The notes under the pieces were generated by a model that had not been told where the DNA came from, did not search any database, and was given only the letters and a program-made list of their open reading frames with translations. Below are positions 24,281-33,921 of a stretch of 64,000 bases of DNA, piece after piece (positions within the stretch are counted from its first letter, which is position 1; the number at the start of each line of letters is the position of its first letter). The stretch comes from Methylacidiphilales bacterium (lineage in GTDB: Bacteria; Verrucomicrobiota; Verrucomicrobiia; Methylacidiphilales; UBA1321), in contig JAJSLK010000045.1 in assembly GCA_021272165.1 (NCBI GenBank), positions 78,476-142,475 on the forward strand. Direction: 5' to 3'. A program made the position numbers and the translations under genes.

Positions 24281-25090
24281 GTGATGGAAACGTGGCGCGA
24301 CCTGATTCTGGCCCCGGGCGGGGCAAGGGGCGAGACGTCGCCGCCGACGGTGGCGAAGGTGCTGAATACGTTTCTGGCGCTGTTCATGTTGATCGGCGCG
24401 GTGTGGCTGAGCCTGGTGAAGTTGAATTACAACTGGAACTGGGGGTCGGTCTGGGATTATCGCGAATCGCTTTTCCGGGGCTGGATGATGACGCTGGGGA
24501 TCACGGCGGCGGCGCTGGTGCTGAGTACGATCGGCGGTTTTGTTTTGGCGCTGTGCCAGCGGTCGTTTGTGCTGCCGCTGCGTTACTTTGCGAAGGTGCT
24601 GGTGGAGATGGTGCGGTGTACGCCGCTGCTGGTGCTGATCTACCTGATCTGGTACGGGTTTGGCGGGGTTTTCGGGATCGGCAACGATTACCGGTTCACG
24701 GCGGGTATTCTGATTCTAACGTTGTTCGAGGGCGCGTACATCAGCGAGATCATGCGGGCGGGAATCGAGAGCGTGGGGAAGACGCAGATCGAATCGGCGC
24801 GGGCGATTGGTTTCACGCGGACGCAGACCTACCGATATGTGATTATTCCGCAGGCGTTCCGGCAGGTGCTTCCGCCGCTGGTGGGGCAATTGGTGTCGCT
24901 GATCAAGGATTCGTCGCTGCTGTCAGTGATCGCGATCACGGAGTTCACTGAAAGCGCGCAGCAGGTGAGCAGCATTACCTACAGCAACCTGGAGACCTAC
25001 CTGCCGCTGGCGGGCGGGTATCTTATTCTCACGGTCCCGATTTCGCTTTGGTCGCGATGGCTGGAGCGCCGCTTCAAATATGAAACTTAG
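24281..25090 (+). CDS. Polar amino acid ABC transporter permease
   Basis: A 269-residue inner-membrane permease of the His/Glu/Gln type. The EAA loop is visible (IESARAIGFTRTQTYRYVIIPQAFRQVLPPL) with about five membrane helices. GTG at 24281 or ATG at 24284 can start it. The stop overlaps the ATPase gene by 11 bp. A substrate-binding protein gene is not present next to it. Confidence 0.9.
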   Translation: MMETWRDLILAPGGARGETSPPTVAKVLNTFLALFMLIGAVWLSLVKLNYNWNWGSVWDYRESLFRGWMMTLGITAAALVLSTIGGFVLALCQRSFVLPLRYFAKVLVEMVRCTPLLVLIYLIWYGFGGVFGIGNDYRFTAGILILTLFEGAYISEIMRAGIESVGKTQIESARAIGFTRTQTYRYVIIPQAFRQVLPPLVGQLVSLIKDSSLLSVIAITEFTESAQQVSSITYSNLETYLPLAGGYLILTVPISLWSRWLERRFKYET

Positions 25091-25811
25091 TTTTCAGGAG
25101 GTGGTAAAGCGGTTTGGTGATCACACGGTGATCGACCGGATCAGCCTGGAGCTGGACGGCGTGCATTGCCTGGCGTTGATCGGGCCGTCGGGCGGAGGGA
25201 AGTCGACGCTGCTGCGGATCGTGGCGGGGCTCGAATATCCGACGAGCGGCGTCGTGGCGCTGAATGGCCGGGAGATTGAATATCACGACGAGGCTCTGCT
25301 GCGACACCGGCGTTCGATCGGGACCGTGTTCCAGGCGTTCAATCTTTTTCCGCACCTGACGGCGCTGCGGAACATCACGCTGCCGCTGGAGAAGGTGCAC
25401 GGGAAAAGCGGGGACGAGGCGCGGGAGCTGGCCGAGGGGACGCTGCGGCGTTTTCAATTGCTGGCGCACGCGCATAAGCGGCCCGCGGAGCTTTCGGGCG
25501 GACAGCGGCAGCGGGTGGCAATTGCGCGGGCCATCGCGATCAAGCCGCAGGTGATTTTGCTCGACGAACCAACCTCGGCGCTCGATCCCGAGATGACGGC
25601 CGAAGTGCTGGAGCTGATCGAGGAACTGAAGCGGGAGGGGCGCGATCTGCTGCTCGTGACGCATGAGATGGGTTTCGCGCGGCGGCTGGCCGACCGGGTG
25701 GCGTTGCTGGCGGAGGGACGCATCGCCGAGCTGGGGCCGGCGGAGCAGATTTTCGGTGCGCCGGAGTCGGAGGTGACGAAGGGCTTTCTGCGGCGGGTGC
25801 TTAAATATTGA
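25080..25811 (+). CDS. Amino acid ABC transporter ATP-binding protein
   Basis: A 243-residue ABC ATPase: Walker A GPSGGGKST, Q-loop VFQAFNLFPH, signature LSGGQRQRVAIARAI, Walker B VILLDEPTSALD and H-loop VTHEMGFA. The GlnQ/HisP-like sequence pairs with the upstream permease. Confidence 0.93.
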   Translation: MKLSFQEVVKRFGDHTVIDRISLELDGVHCLALIGPSGGGKSTLLRIVAGLEYPTSGVVALNGREIEYHDEALLRHRRSIGTVFQAFNLFPHLTALRNITLPLEKVHGKSGDEARELAEGTLRRFQLLAHAHKRPAELSGGQRQRVAIARAIAIKPQVILLDEPTSALDPEMTAEVLELIEELKREGRDLLLVTHEMGFARRLADRVALLAEGRIAELGPAEQIFGAPESEVTKGFLRRVLKY

Positions 25812-25845
25812 TTCGTCAGTGGGGATTTTCGGTGGATGATCGTCC

Positions 25846-26949
25846 ATGCAGAACGAGCTTCAAACACGGATGGAGTCGCTCCTGAACGAGGCCATAGCCA
25901 CGGGCAAGGAACGGGGCGCGCAGGTAGCGATTTATAGGGATGGAAAGTTGCTGGCCGACGCGTGGGCCGGCGTGGCTGACGTACGGAGCGGCCAGGCGGT
26001 TGATGGCGACACGCTATTTCCGGTTTTTTCGGCGACCAAGGGGATGATGGCGACGGTGATGCATATTCTCGCCGAGCGGGGACAGGTTGATTACGACAAG
26101 CCGGTGGCCTATTACTGGCCTGAGTTTGCCGCGAAGGGGAAGGAGAAGATCACGGTGCGGCATGCGTTGGCGCATACGTCGGGCCTCCCCTACATGCCGG
26201 AGGGAGTGACGTACGAGCAATTGGGAGACTGGGATGGGATGTGTCGGCTTATGGCCCAGATGGAACCCGTGCATCCGGCGGGCGAAAGGCAGCTTTATCA
26301 TGCGGTGACCTATGGATGGATTTTGGGCGAGGTGGCGCGGCGCGTGGACGGGCGGGCGTTTCAGCCGTTCATGGAGGCGGAAATTTGCGGGCCGTTGGGG
26401 TTGACGACGATGTTTTGCGGCCTGCCGGCCGAGCTGGAGCCAAGGGTTGCGTTCCTCGAGATCACTTGGGAGGAAAAAGTTTCGCCGCCGCCGCCGAACG
26501 ATATTGCGCCGTGCATGATTCCGCTGCACGAATGGATGAACCGGTCCGACGCCCGGCGCGCGTGCCTGCCCGCCTCGAGCGGGATCATGAATGCGCGGGC
26601 CCTTGCGCGTCATTATGCGGCGCTGCTGCCGGGAGGCGTGGATGGTGTTGAGCTGATATCGCCGAAGCAGATGGCGCAGGCATTGGAGGAACAGGTGCCG
26701 TCGAGGGGATACGAGAAGGGATTTACGCGGCGGGGGGTGGGCTACATTTTGAACCGGGGGCTTTCCGGCACCGACGAAAAGGCGGACGCTTTCGGGCATC
26801 CCGGCTACGGGGGATCGTTCGGTTATGCCGACACACGCCATCACGTCGCCGTCGGACTCACGCACAATCGTTTTTCGGATTATCCGCTGGGTGATCTGGT
26901 TGAAAAGGAGATCCGGACCGTCTTGGGTCTTCCTGAGGGCGTGAGCTGA
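25846..26949 (+). CDS. Beta-lactamase-fold serine hydrolase (esterase EstB-like)
   Basis: A 367-residue protein of the class C beta-lactamase/PBP4*-like family. The SxxK nucleophile is S62-A-T-K65, the Tyr motif is in YHAVTYGWILGE, and a FGHPGYGGS-type third motif occurs near residue 310. No signal peptide is seen, so it is probably cytoplasmic and an esterase or peptidase rather than a resistance enzyme. Confidence 0.85.
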   Translation: MQNELQTRMESLLNEAIATGKERGAQVAIYRDGKLLADAWAGVADVRSGQAVDGDTLFPVFSATKGMMATVMHILAERGQVDYDKPVAYYWPEFAAKGKEKITVRHALAHTSGLPYMPEGVTYEQLGDWDGMCRLMAQMEPVHPAGERQLYHAVTYGWILGEVARRVDGRAFQPFMEAEICGPLGLTTMFCGLPAELEPRVAFLEITWEEKVSPPPPNDIAPCMIPLHEWMNRSDARRACLPASSGIMNARALARHYAALLPGGVDGVELISPKQMAQALEEQVPSRGYEKGFTRRGVGYILNRGLSGTDEKADAFGHPGYGGSFGYADTRHHVAVGLTHNRFSDYPLGDLVEKEIRTVLGLPEGVS

Positions 26950-26993
26950 TATTCGGCGTTTATGCCGAAGGGGAAACGGGGTATCGTGGAGAC

Positions 26994-27689
26994 ATGGATT
27001 CCTCTCCGGGCGCAATCTCAACGGCACAGGTCGGCGACTCGCTCACGATCAACGAGATATTCTACAGCATCCAGGGCGAGAGCACATTCGCCGGGCAGCC
27101 ATGTGTTTTCGTGCGGCTGACCGGTTGCGACCTGCGCTGTACCTATTGCGATACGGAGTACGCCTTTTACGAGGGAAAGAAGCGGACGATCCAGTCGATC
27201 ATCGACGAAGTGGCGACCCATCCCTGCCGTCTGGTGGAGATCACGGGGGGCGAGCCATTGTTGCAGAAGCGGGTGCACAAGCTGATGTCGCGGTTGTGCG
27301 ACGCGGGCTACACGGTGCTGATCGAGACGGGAGGGGCGCATGACATCGGGCCGATCGATGCACGAGTGCACCGGATCATGGACCTGAAATGTCCGAGCAG
27401 CGGCGAATGCGCACGCAACCGGATGGAGAATCTTTCGATGCTCGGTGTGCGCGACGAGGTGAAATTCGTGATCGGGAGCGAGGAGGATTACGCCTGGGCG
27501 AAGGCGCAGGTGCTGGCGGGCGTGCCGGGTTGGGCGGACCGGGTGAACGCGATTTTATTTTCGCCGGTGTTCGGGAAGATAACGCCACTTGATCTGGCGA
27601 CGCGGGTGCTGGCCGATTCGCTGCCGCGGGTGCGGATGCAATTGCAGATGCACAAGTTGATCTGGGAGCCGAATACCCGAGGCGTTTAG
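26994..27689 (+). CDS. queE: 7-carboxy-7-deazaguanine synthase
   Basis: A 231-residue radical SAM enzyme of the queuosine/7-deazaguanine pathway. The cluster-binding CxxxCxxC is C45, C49 and C52 (GCDLRCTYCDTEYAF), preceded by EIFYSIQGES and followed by EITGGEPLLQ. No other que genes are adjacent. Known products are preQ0 for tRNA queuosine and, in some bacteria, for DNA modification. Confidence 0.94.
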   Translation: MDSSPGAISTAQVGDSLTINEIFYSIQGESTFAGQPCVFVRLTGCDLRCTYCDTEYAFYEGKKRTIQSIIDEVATHPCRLVEITGGEPLLQKRVHKLMSRLCDAGYTVLIETGGAHDIGPIDARVHRIMDLKCPSSGECARNRMENLSMLGVRDEVKFVIGSEEDYAWAKAQVLAGVPGWADRVNAILFSPVFGKITPLDLATRVLADSLPRVRMQLQMHKLIWEPNTRGV

Positions 27690-27714
27690 GGGGAACGGGG
27701 AATCTGAATTCCGT

Positions 27715-28257
27715 TCAGGGGTTGGTGGCGGAGTTGATAGCCTCGGCGGCGGCATTGCCGTCGCGAATACCGAAAAAGCCGGAGTCGAGCCGGGGCGTGA
27801 GATGGGGATTACCTTGTGCGGCCTGGGTCAGGACGACATCGTAGAGATCGTCGAACGGCCTCTTCACGATATGGGGAGGAGCCATTTCCGCCAGTGAGAA
27901 AACGCGGAGCCGGGAAGATTGGTTGGGGACGAGTTCAGCGATGAAGACGCGACGGTTGGTGACGAGATACCAGGTGCGCCGGGCCTGGAGGCCAAGCCGG
28001 ATGGGGCGCAGGAAGAAACTGAACCCGGCCAGGATGAAAGGGATGCTGAAGAGAGGGACGAGCTTCCACCAGCCCTCGAAGGCCGAATATTGGCCGATGC
28101 CTCCCGCGCCGTGGTACCAAAAAGCGCCAAGGACGCCCCAGGTGACGCCGAAGGCGATGTTGGGTAGGCCGCGGAGGATGAAGACGTAGGGCCTGGGCTT
28201 GCCGTGCCACAGGACTTCTTCGCCGGGTTCGAGGCAGGCGGTGATTTCCGGGGGCAC
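27715..28257 (-). CDS. Membrane protein of unknown function, PH-like
   Basis: A 180-residue protein with a start resembling bacterial PH-like domains (CLEPGEEVLWHGKPRP), two membrane helices (about 28-46 and 68-85) and the segment TWYLVTNRRVFIAE, which is common in bacterial PH proteins. It is 18 bp from the end of the convergent queE. Function unknown. Confidence 0.6.
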   Translation of the reverse strand: MPPEITACLEPGEEVLWHGKPRPYVFILRGLPNIAFGVTWGVLGAFWYHGAGGIGQYSAFEGWWKLVPLFSIPFILAGFSFFLRPIRLGLQARRTWYLVTNRRVFIAELVPNQSSRLRVFSLAEMAPPHIVKRPFDDLYDVVLTQAAQGNPHLTPRLDSGFFGIRDGNAAAEAINSATNP

Positions 28258-28274
28258 GAAAAGGCGAATAGTTA

Positions 28275-28301
28275 GAGATCCTTCGACAAGCTCAGGATGA
28301 C
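28275..28301. repeat. Small dyad repeat, copy 1
   Basis: Contains GATCCTTCGACAAGCTCAGG, the short imperfect dyad found dispersed in many bacterial genomes. Similar copies are at 45257-45283 and 63831-63856. Confidence 0.6.
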
Positions 28302-28307
28302 AAAAAA

Positions 28308-29915
28308 TTAATCAATCGCCATCCGTTTCTGGATGCCGAATTTGTCGACCCGCTTGCGGAGAGTGGCCCGGGTGATGCCGAGGAGCTTGGCGGCCTGGAC
28401 CTGGTTGCCGGAAGTTTCGGCGAGGGCGCGCACGATGAGTTCGCGTTCGGCCGCGGGGAGGAGCTTGAACTGCTTGTTGGTGCGGGCGAATTCGAAGAGG
28501 GTGTCAATGGCCTGGGCAAGGGCATTCTTGCTTGAATCGGGGGTCGCTTTCGCAGCCGGCGGAGCGACGGTTTCCGGCTCGACCGGAACGGCGGCGGAAA
28601 AAACGGGCACTGGAGCGGTGGAGACAGGCGCGCCACTGGGGGTACTGCGGTAGCCTCGCGCGATTTCCTCGGGCAGGTTGGCGAGGGTGATGGTGTTGCC
28701 GGCGGCGAGTACCATGGCGCGCTGAATGCAGTTTTCGAGCTCGCGGACGTTGCCGGGCCAGGGGTAACGCTGGAGGGCCGCCAGCGCTTCGTCGGCGATC
28801 TGGCTGGGGCCGGTCGGGTGCTTGAGGCGGAACTTGTTGATGAAATAGGCGACAAGAACGGGGATGTCGGTGACCCGTTCGCGCAGCGGAGGCAGGTTCA
28901 GCCGGACGACGTTGAGGCGATAGAAAAGGTCCTCGCGAAATTCCTTGTTCTGGACGGCCTGCCAGAGGTCTTTGTTGGTGGCGGCGATGATGCGGACGTC
29001 GGTCTTGATCGATTGGTTGCTGCCGACACGGGAGATTTCACCTTCCTGCAAAACGCGGAGGATCTTGGTCTGGGTGGTCATCGGCATGTCGCCGATTTCG
29101 TCGAGGAAAAGGGTGCCTCCGTCACACTGCTCAAATTTGCCGATGCGCTGGGCGAGAGCGCCGGTGAAGGCGCCCTTTTCATGGCCGAAGAGCTCGCTTT
29201 CGAGGAGGTTTTCGGGAATGGCGGCGCAGTTGATGGCAATGAAGGGTTTGTTGACGCGGGAGCCGTTCTGGTAGATGGCGCGGGCGACGAGTTCCTTGCC
29301 GGTGCCGCTTTCGCCGGTGATGAGGATGGTGGTGTTGGTGGAGGCGACCTGGCCGATGAGCTTGTAGACCTGCTGCATGGCCGCGGAGCTGCCGACGATG
29401 GTCTGGCGGATTTCCTCGGCGTTGAGCTTGGTGGGGAAGGCGACGATCTGTTTCATGGCCCGGGCGGCGGCGAGGGCCTCGAAGAGGAGTTCCTTGAGAT
29501 GGGGGATGTCGAAGGGCTTGAGGACGTAGTCGTAGGCGCCGAGTTTCATCGCCTCGATGGCGGTCTGCGAGGTGCCATAGGCGGTCATCATGATGACGAC
29601 CTGCCGGGGATTCATCTGGCGGAGTTCCTTGAGCGTATCGAGGCCGTTCTGCTGGCCCATGCGGATGTCCATGACGACGAGGTCGGGCAGCGATTTGCGG
29701 GCCAGGCGGATGCCCTCGTCGCCCGATTCGGCGCAGAGAATGTCGAGCGGCTCCTTTTCGAGGAGGCGGCGGAAGGAGTAATGGACGTCCTTTTCGTCGT
29801 CAATGATGAGGACGGTCTGATGCCCGCTTTCCGGAGCGGGCATGGTTTCGGCGGCGACAGGTTCCGGTCCAGGGGTCGAACGTGCGCGAGCGGGAGGGCG
29901 TGCGCCGGTACTCAT
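28308..29915 (-). CDS. NtrC-family sigma-54-dependent response regulator
   Basis: A 535-residue three-domain regulator. After a 30-residue N-terminal extension, the receiver domain has its phospho-acceptor near D83 (VVMDIRM) and conserved K near FKP. The AAA+ domain holds Walker A GESGTGKE, the sigma-54 contact loop GAFTGA and the GTLFLDEIGD box. The C-terminus is a Fis-type HTH (QVQAAKLLGITRATLRKRVDKFG). An Ala/Pro-rich linker of about 60 residues precedes the HTH. No partner kinase is adjacent. The GAFTGA motif makes sigma-54 activation confident. Confidence 0.93.
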   Translation of the reverse strand: MSTGARPPARARSTPGPEPVAAETMPAPESGHQTVLIIDDEKDVHYSFRRLLEKEPLDILCAESGDEGIRLARKSLPDLVVMDIRMGQQNGLDTLKELRQMNPRQVVIMMTAYGTSQTAIEAMKLGAYDYVLKPFDIPHLKELLFEALAAARAMKQIVAFPTKLNAEEIRQTIVGSSAAMQQVYKLIGQVASTNTTILITGESGTGKELVARAIYQNGSRVNKPFIAINCAAIPENLLESELFGHEKGAFTGALAQRIGKFEQCDGGTLFLDEIGDMPMTTQTKILRVLQEGEISRVGSNQSIKTDVRIIAATNKDLWQAVQNKEFREDLFYRLNVVRLNLPPLRERVTDIPVLVAYFINKFRLKHPTGPSQIADEALAALQRYPWPGNVRELENCIQRAMVLAAGNTITLANLPEEIARGYRSTPSGAPVSTAPVPVFSAAVPVEPETVAPPAAKATPDSSKNALAQAIDTLFEFARTNKQFKLLPAAERELIVRALAETSGNQVQAAKLLGITRATLRKRVDKFGIQKRMAID

Positions 29916-29930
29916 GGGTTTAGGTCAGAA

Positions 29931-30953
29931 TCAGAGCGGTCGTCCCACCGCGGTGATGAAGGGTTGGAGTTCCTTGACCAGTTTGGTGTAGAGATTGAAG
30001 TCGACCTGCTGTTGTCCGTCGCTCCAGGCCTCGGCGGGATTGGGATGGACCTCGATGAGGAGGCCATCGACGTTGAGGGCGACGGCGGCCTTGCAGAGTT
30101 CGAGAACGAGATCAGCGCGGCCGCAGCCCTGGCTGGGATCGATGATGACCGGCAGGTGCGATTCCTTTTTGACGATGGCGGCGGCGGAGAGATCGAGGGT
30201 GTTGCGGGTGTAGGTCTCGAAGGTGCGGATGCCGCGCTCGCAAAGCATGACGTTGGGGTTGCCATTGGCCAGGGCGTATTCGGAGGCGAGGAGCCATTCC
30301 TCGATCTTCATGCTGAGGCCGCGCTTGAGCAGGATGGGCTTGCCGCTGCGGGCAGCCTCGGTGATGAGGGAGAAGTTCTGGGCGTTGCGGGCGCCGATCT
30401 GGAGGATGTCGGCGTAGGTGGCCACGAGGTCGACGTCGCGCTCGGAGAGGACTTCGGTGACGATGCCGAGGTCGTATTCCTTGGAGGCCTGGGCGAGGAG
30501 GCGGAGGCCTTCCTTGGCGAGGCCCTGGAATTCGTAGGGCGAGGTGCGGGGCTTATAGGCGCCGCCGCGGAGGAAGGTGGCGCCCTGGGCCTTGACCGCC
30601 TTGGCGGTGGCCATGAGCTGTTCCTCGCTTTCGACCGAGCAGGGGCCGGCCATGAAGCAGAATTTGTTGCCGGCGCCGATTTCCTGGCCGCGGATTTTGA
30701 TCACGGTGTCCTTGCCTTTTTTGGCTTCACGACTGGCGAGCTTGTATCTTTTCTGCACGCGGTGGACATGTTCAACCTGGGGCCAGGAGGAGAGGGTTTC
30801 GAGGGACTGGTGGGTGTTTTCGTCACCGATGGCGGCGATGACGGTCTGGATTTTGCCGTGGATGGGCCGGGGTTCGTAGCCAAGCTTGGCGACCTCGGCG
30901 ATGACTTTTTCGATCTCTTCCTGTGGCAGGTTGGGCTTTAAAACAACAATCAT
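29931..30953 (-). CDS. aroF: 3-deoxy-7-phosphoheptulonate (DAHP) synthase, AroF/AroG type Ib
   Basis: A 340-residue enzyme for the first step of the shikimate pathway. The N-terminal ferredoxin-like domain (MIVVLKPNLPQEEIEKVI) is typical of the B. subtilis/Thermotoga subtype; the core has GPCSVESEEQLMATA, GAYKPRTSPYEFQG, and IDPSQGCGRADLV. The ATG at 30953 starts right at that N-domain, so I prefer it to 30989. It is 15 bp from the NtrC-type gene on the same strand. Its relatives aroA and tyrA lie 15 kb away. Confidence 0.92.
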   Translation of the reverse strand: MIVVLKPNLPQEEIEKVIAEVAKLGYEPRPIHGKIQTVIAAIGDENTHQSLETLSSWPQVEHVHRVQKRYKLASREAKKGKDTVIKIRGQEIGAGNKFCFMAGPCSVESEEQLMATAKAVKAQGATFLRGGAYKPRTSPYEFQGLAKEGLRLLAQASKEYDLGIVTEVLSERDVDLVATYADILQIGARNAQNFSLITEAARSGKPILLKRGLSMKIEEWLLASEYALANGNPNVMLCERGIRTFETYTRNTLDLSAAAIVKKESHLPVIIDPSQGCGRADLVLELCKAAVALNVDGLLIEVHPNPAEAWSDGQQQVDFNLYTKLVKELQPFITAVGRPL

Positions 30954-31197
30954 AAGGGGACCCCGAAACAAAGGTCCGGGAGGGTTCATTTTTAGAGGAG
31001 GGAGCTTTGGGAATCAATGGGAAAGTGACCCTTCATTTGAGAGAGGAATCAGGGCTTGGGGCCGGAAATCACGATCAATAACGTCCATTAAACAATCGCA
31101 TTAGAGTTTCTTTCCAACCTCTCAGGGTTTCTAAAAATTGATGAGCTTCATCGTTTTGGGTGGCAAAGTGGCACGGGCCTTGTTAATTGAAACTACT
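30954..31197. other. Intergenic region between aroF and citrate synthase
   Basis: About 240 bp between divergent genes. It should hold both promoters. I see no clear consensus boxes and no conserved riboswitch. Confidence 0.4.
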
Positions 31198-32325
31198 ATG
31201 CCTGTCACGTCGCCTGGACTGAAGGGAATCGTTGCCGCCACGACCCGCCTCAGTGATGTCCGCGGAGAGGAAGGCGTCCTCATTTACGCCGGATACGATA
31301 TCAACGAGCTGGCGGGGAGGGTGAGCTATGAGGAGGTCGTTTACCTCCTGTGGCACGATCGTCTGCCGAACAAGTCCGAGCTGGCCCAGCTCAAGACCGA
31401 CCTGAAGGCGGCGCGGGCGCTGCCGGAGCCGGTGGTCGAATTTCTCAAAAATGCGCCCAAAGACGCCAATGTGATGGATGTGCTGCGCACGGGTGTTTCC
31501 ATGCTGGGTCTTTATGACCATGCGCCGATCGGGCCGCAGACGACCGAGGAGCTTTTGCCCCGGGCGATTTCGCTGACGGCGAAGGTGAGTGTGATTGTGG
31601 CCTATTTCCACCGGGCCCGGCAGGGGAAGAGCCTGCCGCCGATCCGGAGCGATCTGGATGAAGCGGCCCATTTCCTTTATCTCCTTTCCGGGGACACGCC
31701 GGGGCCGGAAGCGGTGGCGACGCTCGACATGGCCTATGTGCTGCATGCTGATCATGGATTCAATGCCTCGACTTTTTCGGCGCTGGTGACCATTGCGACG
31801 CTGTCGGATATCTATTCGGCGGTGACGACGGCGATTGGTTCGCTGAAAGGGCCGCTGCACGGCGGCGCCAATGAAGCGGTGATCCACATGCTGGAGGAGA
31901 TCGGCAGCCCGGGCAAGGTGGACGAGTGGGTCCACGCCAAGCTGGCGAAGAAGGAAAAGATCATGGGCATGGGCCACGCCGTTTACAAGGTGCTTGATCC
32001 CCGGGCTCCACATCTGAAGGCGATGGCAGTCAAGCTGACTCATGAGCTGGGCGAGACGAAGTGGGTGGAGATGAGCGACCGGATCGCGGAAATCGTGAAG
32101 AAGGAAAAGAACCTCAACGCGAACGTCGATTTCTATTCAGCCACGGTTTATTACAGCCTGGGCATTCCGACCGACCTGTTTACGCCGATTTTTGCCATCG
32201 CGCGGACTTCGGGCTGGACGGGGCATATCATTGAGCAGCTTAAGGATAACAAGATTTTCCGTCCGAGCAGCGAGTATGTCGGCTATCCGGTGGGGAAGAA
32301 GGTTGTACCGATCGGAGAACGTTAA
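31198..32325 (+). CDS. gltA: Citrate synthase
   Basis: A 375-residue type II-like citrate synthase. Catalytic segments are visible: ADHGFNASTF (His), MGMGHAVYK (His) and NANVDFYSATVY (Asp). The ATG at 31198 begins the family-typical N-terminus (SPGLKGIVAATTRLSDVRGE). An in-frame ATG at 31141 would add 19 residues. Neither site has a good Shine-Dalgarno. It condenses acetyl-CoA and oxaloacetate in the TCA cycle. Confidence 0.92.
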   Translation: MPVTSPGLKGIVAATTRLSDVRGEEGVLIYAGYDINELAGRVSYEEVVYLLWHDRLPNKSELAQLKTDLKAARALPEPVVEFLKNAPKDANVMDVLRTGVSMLGLYDHAPIGPQTTEELLPRAISLTAKVSVIVAYFHRARQGKSLPPIRSDLDEAAHFLYLLSGDTPGPEAVATLDMAYVLHADHGFNASTFSALVTIATLSDIYSAVTTAIGSLKGPLHGGANEAVIHMLEEIGSPGKVDEWVHAKLAKKEKIMGMGHAVYKVLDPRAPHLKAMAVKLTHELGETKWVEMSDRIAEIVKKEKNLNANVDFYSATVYYSLGIPTDLFTPIFAIARTSGWTGHIIEQLKDNKIFRPSSEYVGYPVGKKVVPIGER

Positions 32326-32431
32326 GAAACCTTTGCTTTGGCTTTTTTTCTTGGGGCTGGGACGAGATGGGGCTTGTTCCCGGGGGCTCCAGGGCTAAAC
32401 ATGGTAGCCTCACTTCCTTTTTTACGACGCC

Positions 32432-33664
32432 ATGAGCACCACTACAGCACGGTTTCTTGAAGGTGCGGTCCATCACCACCACCCCCTGAGTCCGCGGGGC
32501 ATTTCCGAGCGCATTTTCACCTTTTGGTTCAACAGCTTCGTCTACAACCAGATTTGGGAGGATCCGCGGGTCGATCTCAAGGCGCTGGCGCTGACGCCGG
32601 AGAGCCAGATGCTGACGATTTCCTCGGGTGGTTGTAACGTCCTCAATTACCTGATTCACAAGCCGGCGCATATCCATGCGGTCGACCTGAACCGGAGCCA
32701 TCTTTGTTTGCTCAAGCTGAAGCTGGCGGCGATCCAGTACCTGCCTGGTTATGATGACTTCTTTCTCTTTTTCGGCTGCGCCGATGATGAGCTAAATCGT
32801 TACAACTACTTTACTTACCTGGCCGATCACCTCGATGCGGACACGCGGAAATTCTGGGAAAAGGGTGGTTTGATCCGCCGTTTGGTCTTTGGCCCGCGCA
32901 TCAAGTATTTCACAAAGAATTTCTACGACTACGCGAAGATGGGCTACTTCATCCGGTTCCTGCATACCATTGCGCGAGTCTGCAAATGGGACCCCTCGCG
33001 GTTGCTGTCGGCGTCGAGCCGGGCGGAGCAGGAGGAGATTTTCGAGCAGAACATTGCGCCGTTCTTCGATAACTGGTTTGTCCGCGCCACGGGGAACCTG
33101 CCGGTGATGCTTTATTCGCTGGGCATTCCGCCGCAGCAGTTCAGCGCGATGGAGACCGAGACGCCGGGCGGATTGATCGGGATGTATCGCGAGCGGGTGA
33201 AGCGCTTGGCGTGCGATTTCCCGATTTCGGAGAACTATTTCGGCTGGCAGGCCTTCGGCCGCGGATATGATCGCGCCGCCCGCCGCGCGATGCCGGAGTA
33301 CCTGAAGGAGGAGAATTTCCAGACGCTGCGCGATAATCTCGACCGCATTTCGGTGACGAACACGACGCTGATCGAGTACATGCGCTCGCAGCCCGACAAG
33401 TCGCTCGACCGGTTCGTTTTCCTCGATTCGCAGGATTGGATGCGGCCGGAGCAGATTGCCGAGATGTGGGGCGAAATCGCGCGCGTGGGCAAGCCGGGCA
33501 CGCGGATCGTTTTCCGCACGGCGGCGACGACGTCGCCGGTGGAGACCGCGCTGCCGCCGCCGCTGAAGGCGAAGTTCGATTACAAGGAAGCGCTTTCGAA
33601 GGCCTTGCTGCGCGAGGACCGCTCGGCGATCTATGGCGGATTCCATCTCTACGTGATGGAGTAA
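32432..33664 (+). CDS. btaA: BtaA-like 3-amino-3-carboxypropyl transferase (betaine lipid synthesis)
   Basis: A 410-residue DUF3419 protein. In Rhodobacter, BtaA transfers the aminocarboxypropyl group from SAM to diacylglycerol to give the precursor of the betaine lipid DGTS. Visible features include the histidine-rich N-terminus, FVYNQIWEDPRVD, ISSGGCNVLNYLI (SAM-binding) and HAVDLNRSHL. The methyltransferase at 34149 completes the pathway, which strengthens the call. Product lipids can replace phospholipids under phosphate limitation. Confidence 0.88.
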   Translation: MSTTTARFLEGAVHHHHPLSPRGISERIFTFWFNSFVYNQIWEDPRVDLKALALTPESQMLTISSGGCNVLNYLIHKPAHIHAVDLNRSHLCLLKLKLAAIQYLPGYDDFFLFFGCADDELNRYNYFTYLADHLDADTRKFWEKGGLIRRLVFGPRIKYFTKNFYDYAKMGYFIRFLHTIARVCKWDPSRLLSASSRAEQEEIFEQNIAPFFDNWFVRATGNLPVMLYSLGIPPQQFSAMETETPGGLIGMYRERVKRLACDFPISENYFGWQAFGRGYDRAARRAMPEYLKEENFQTLRDNLDRISVTNTTLIEYMRSQPDKSLDRFVFLDSQDWMRPEQIAEMWGEIARVGKPGTRIVFRTAATTSPVETALPPPLKAKFDYKEALSKALLREDRSAIYGGFHLYVME

Positions 33665-33717
33665 GGACCAATCCCATTGGGATTGATTCCTCTCCGGGTG
33701 GGTACTACATTGGCTCC

Positions 33718-33921
33718 ATGACGATTCGTGCCGTGGTCCATAAGGCAGAAGAAGGCGGATTCTGGGCTGAAGTTCCGGCTCTGCCCGGTTGCATGACGCA
33801 GGCCGAAACCATGGATGAACTCCGGGCCAACCTTCACGAGGCGGTCGAGCTTTGGCTCGAGGCCGGTTCGCCGCAGGCCGCCAAGAATCAGGAAGATCAG
33901 ATTCTGGAGTTTGCAGTTTGA
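33718..33921 (+). CDS. hicB: HicB-family antitoxin
   Basis: A 67-residue partial-RNase-H-fold antitoxin: AVVHKAEEGGFWAEVPALPGCMTQAETMDEL is the HicB signature. It lacks the C-terminal DNA-binding domain of longer HicBs. Its TGA overlaps the TTG start of hicA. The order is hicB-hicA, and the pair sits between btaA and btaB. Confidence 0.88.
   Translation: MTIRAVVHKAEEGGFWAEVPALPGCMTQAETMDELRANLHEAVELWLEAGSPQAAKNQEDQILEFAV

Noticed and set aside
28818..30941. 707-codon plus-strand frame
   Set aside because: Glycine/aspartate-rich antisense shadow of the NtrC-type regulator and DAHP synthase genes, both of which have clear motifs on the minus strand.
33852..33917. Extended start of hicA at 33852
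   Set aside because: It would overlap most of the hicB end; the TTG at 33918 gives the usual HicA length and a 4-bp overlap.
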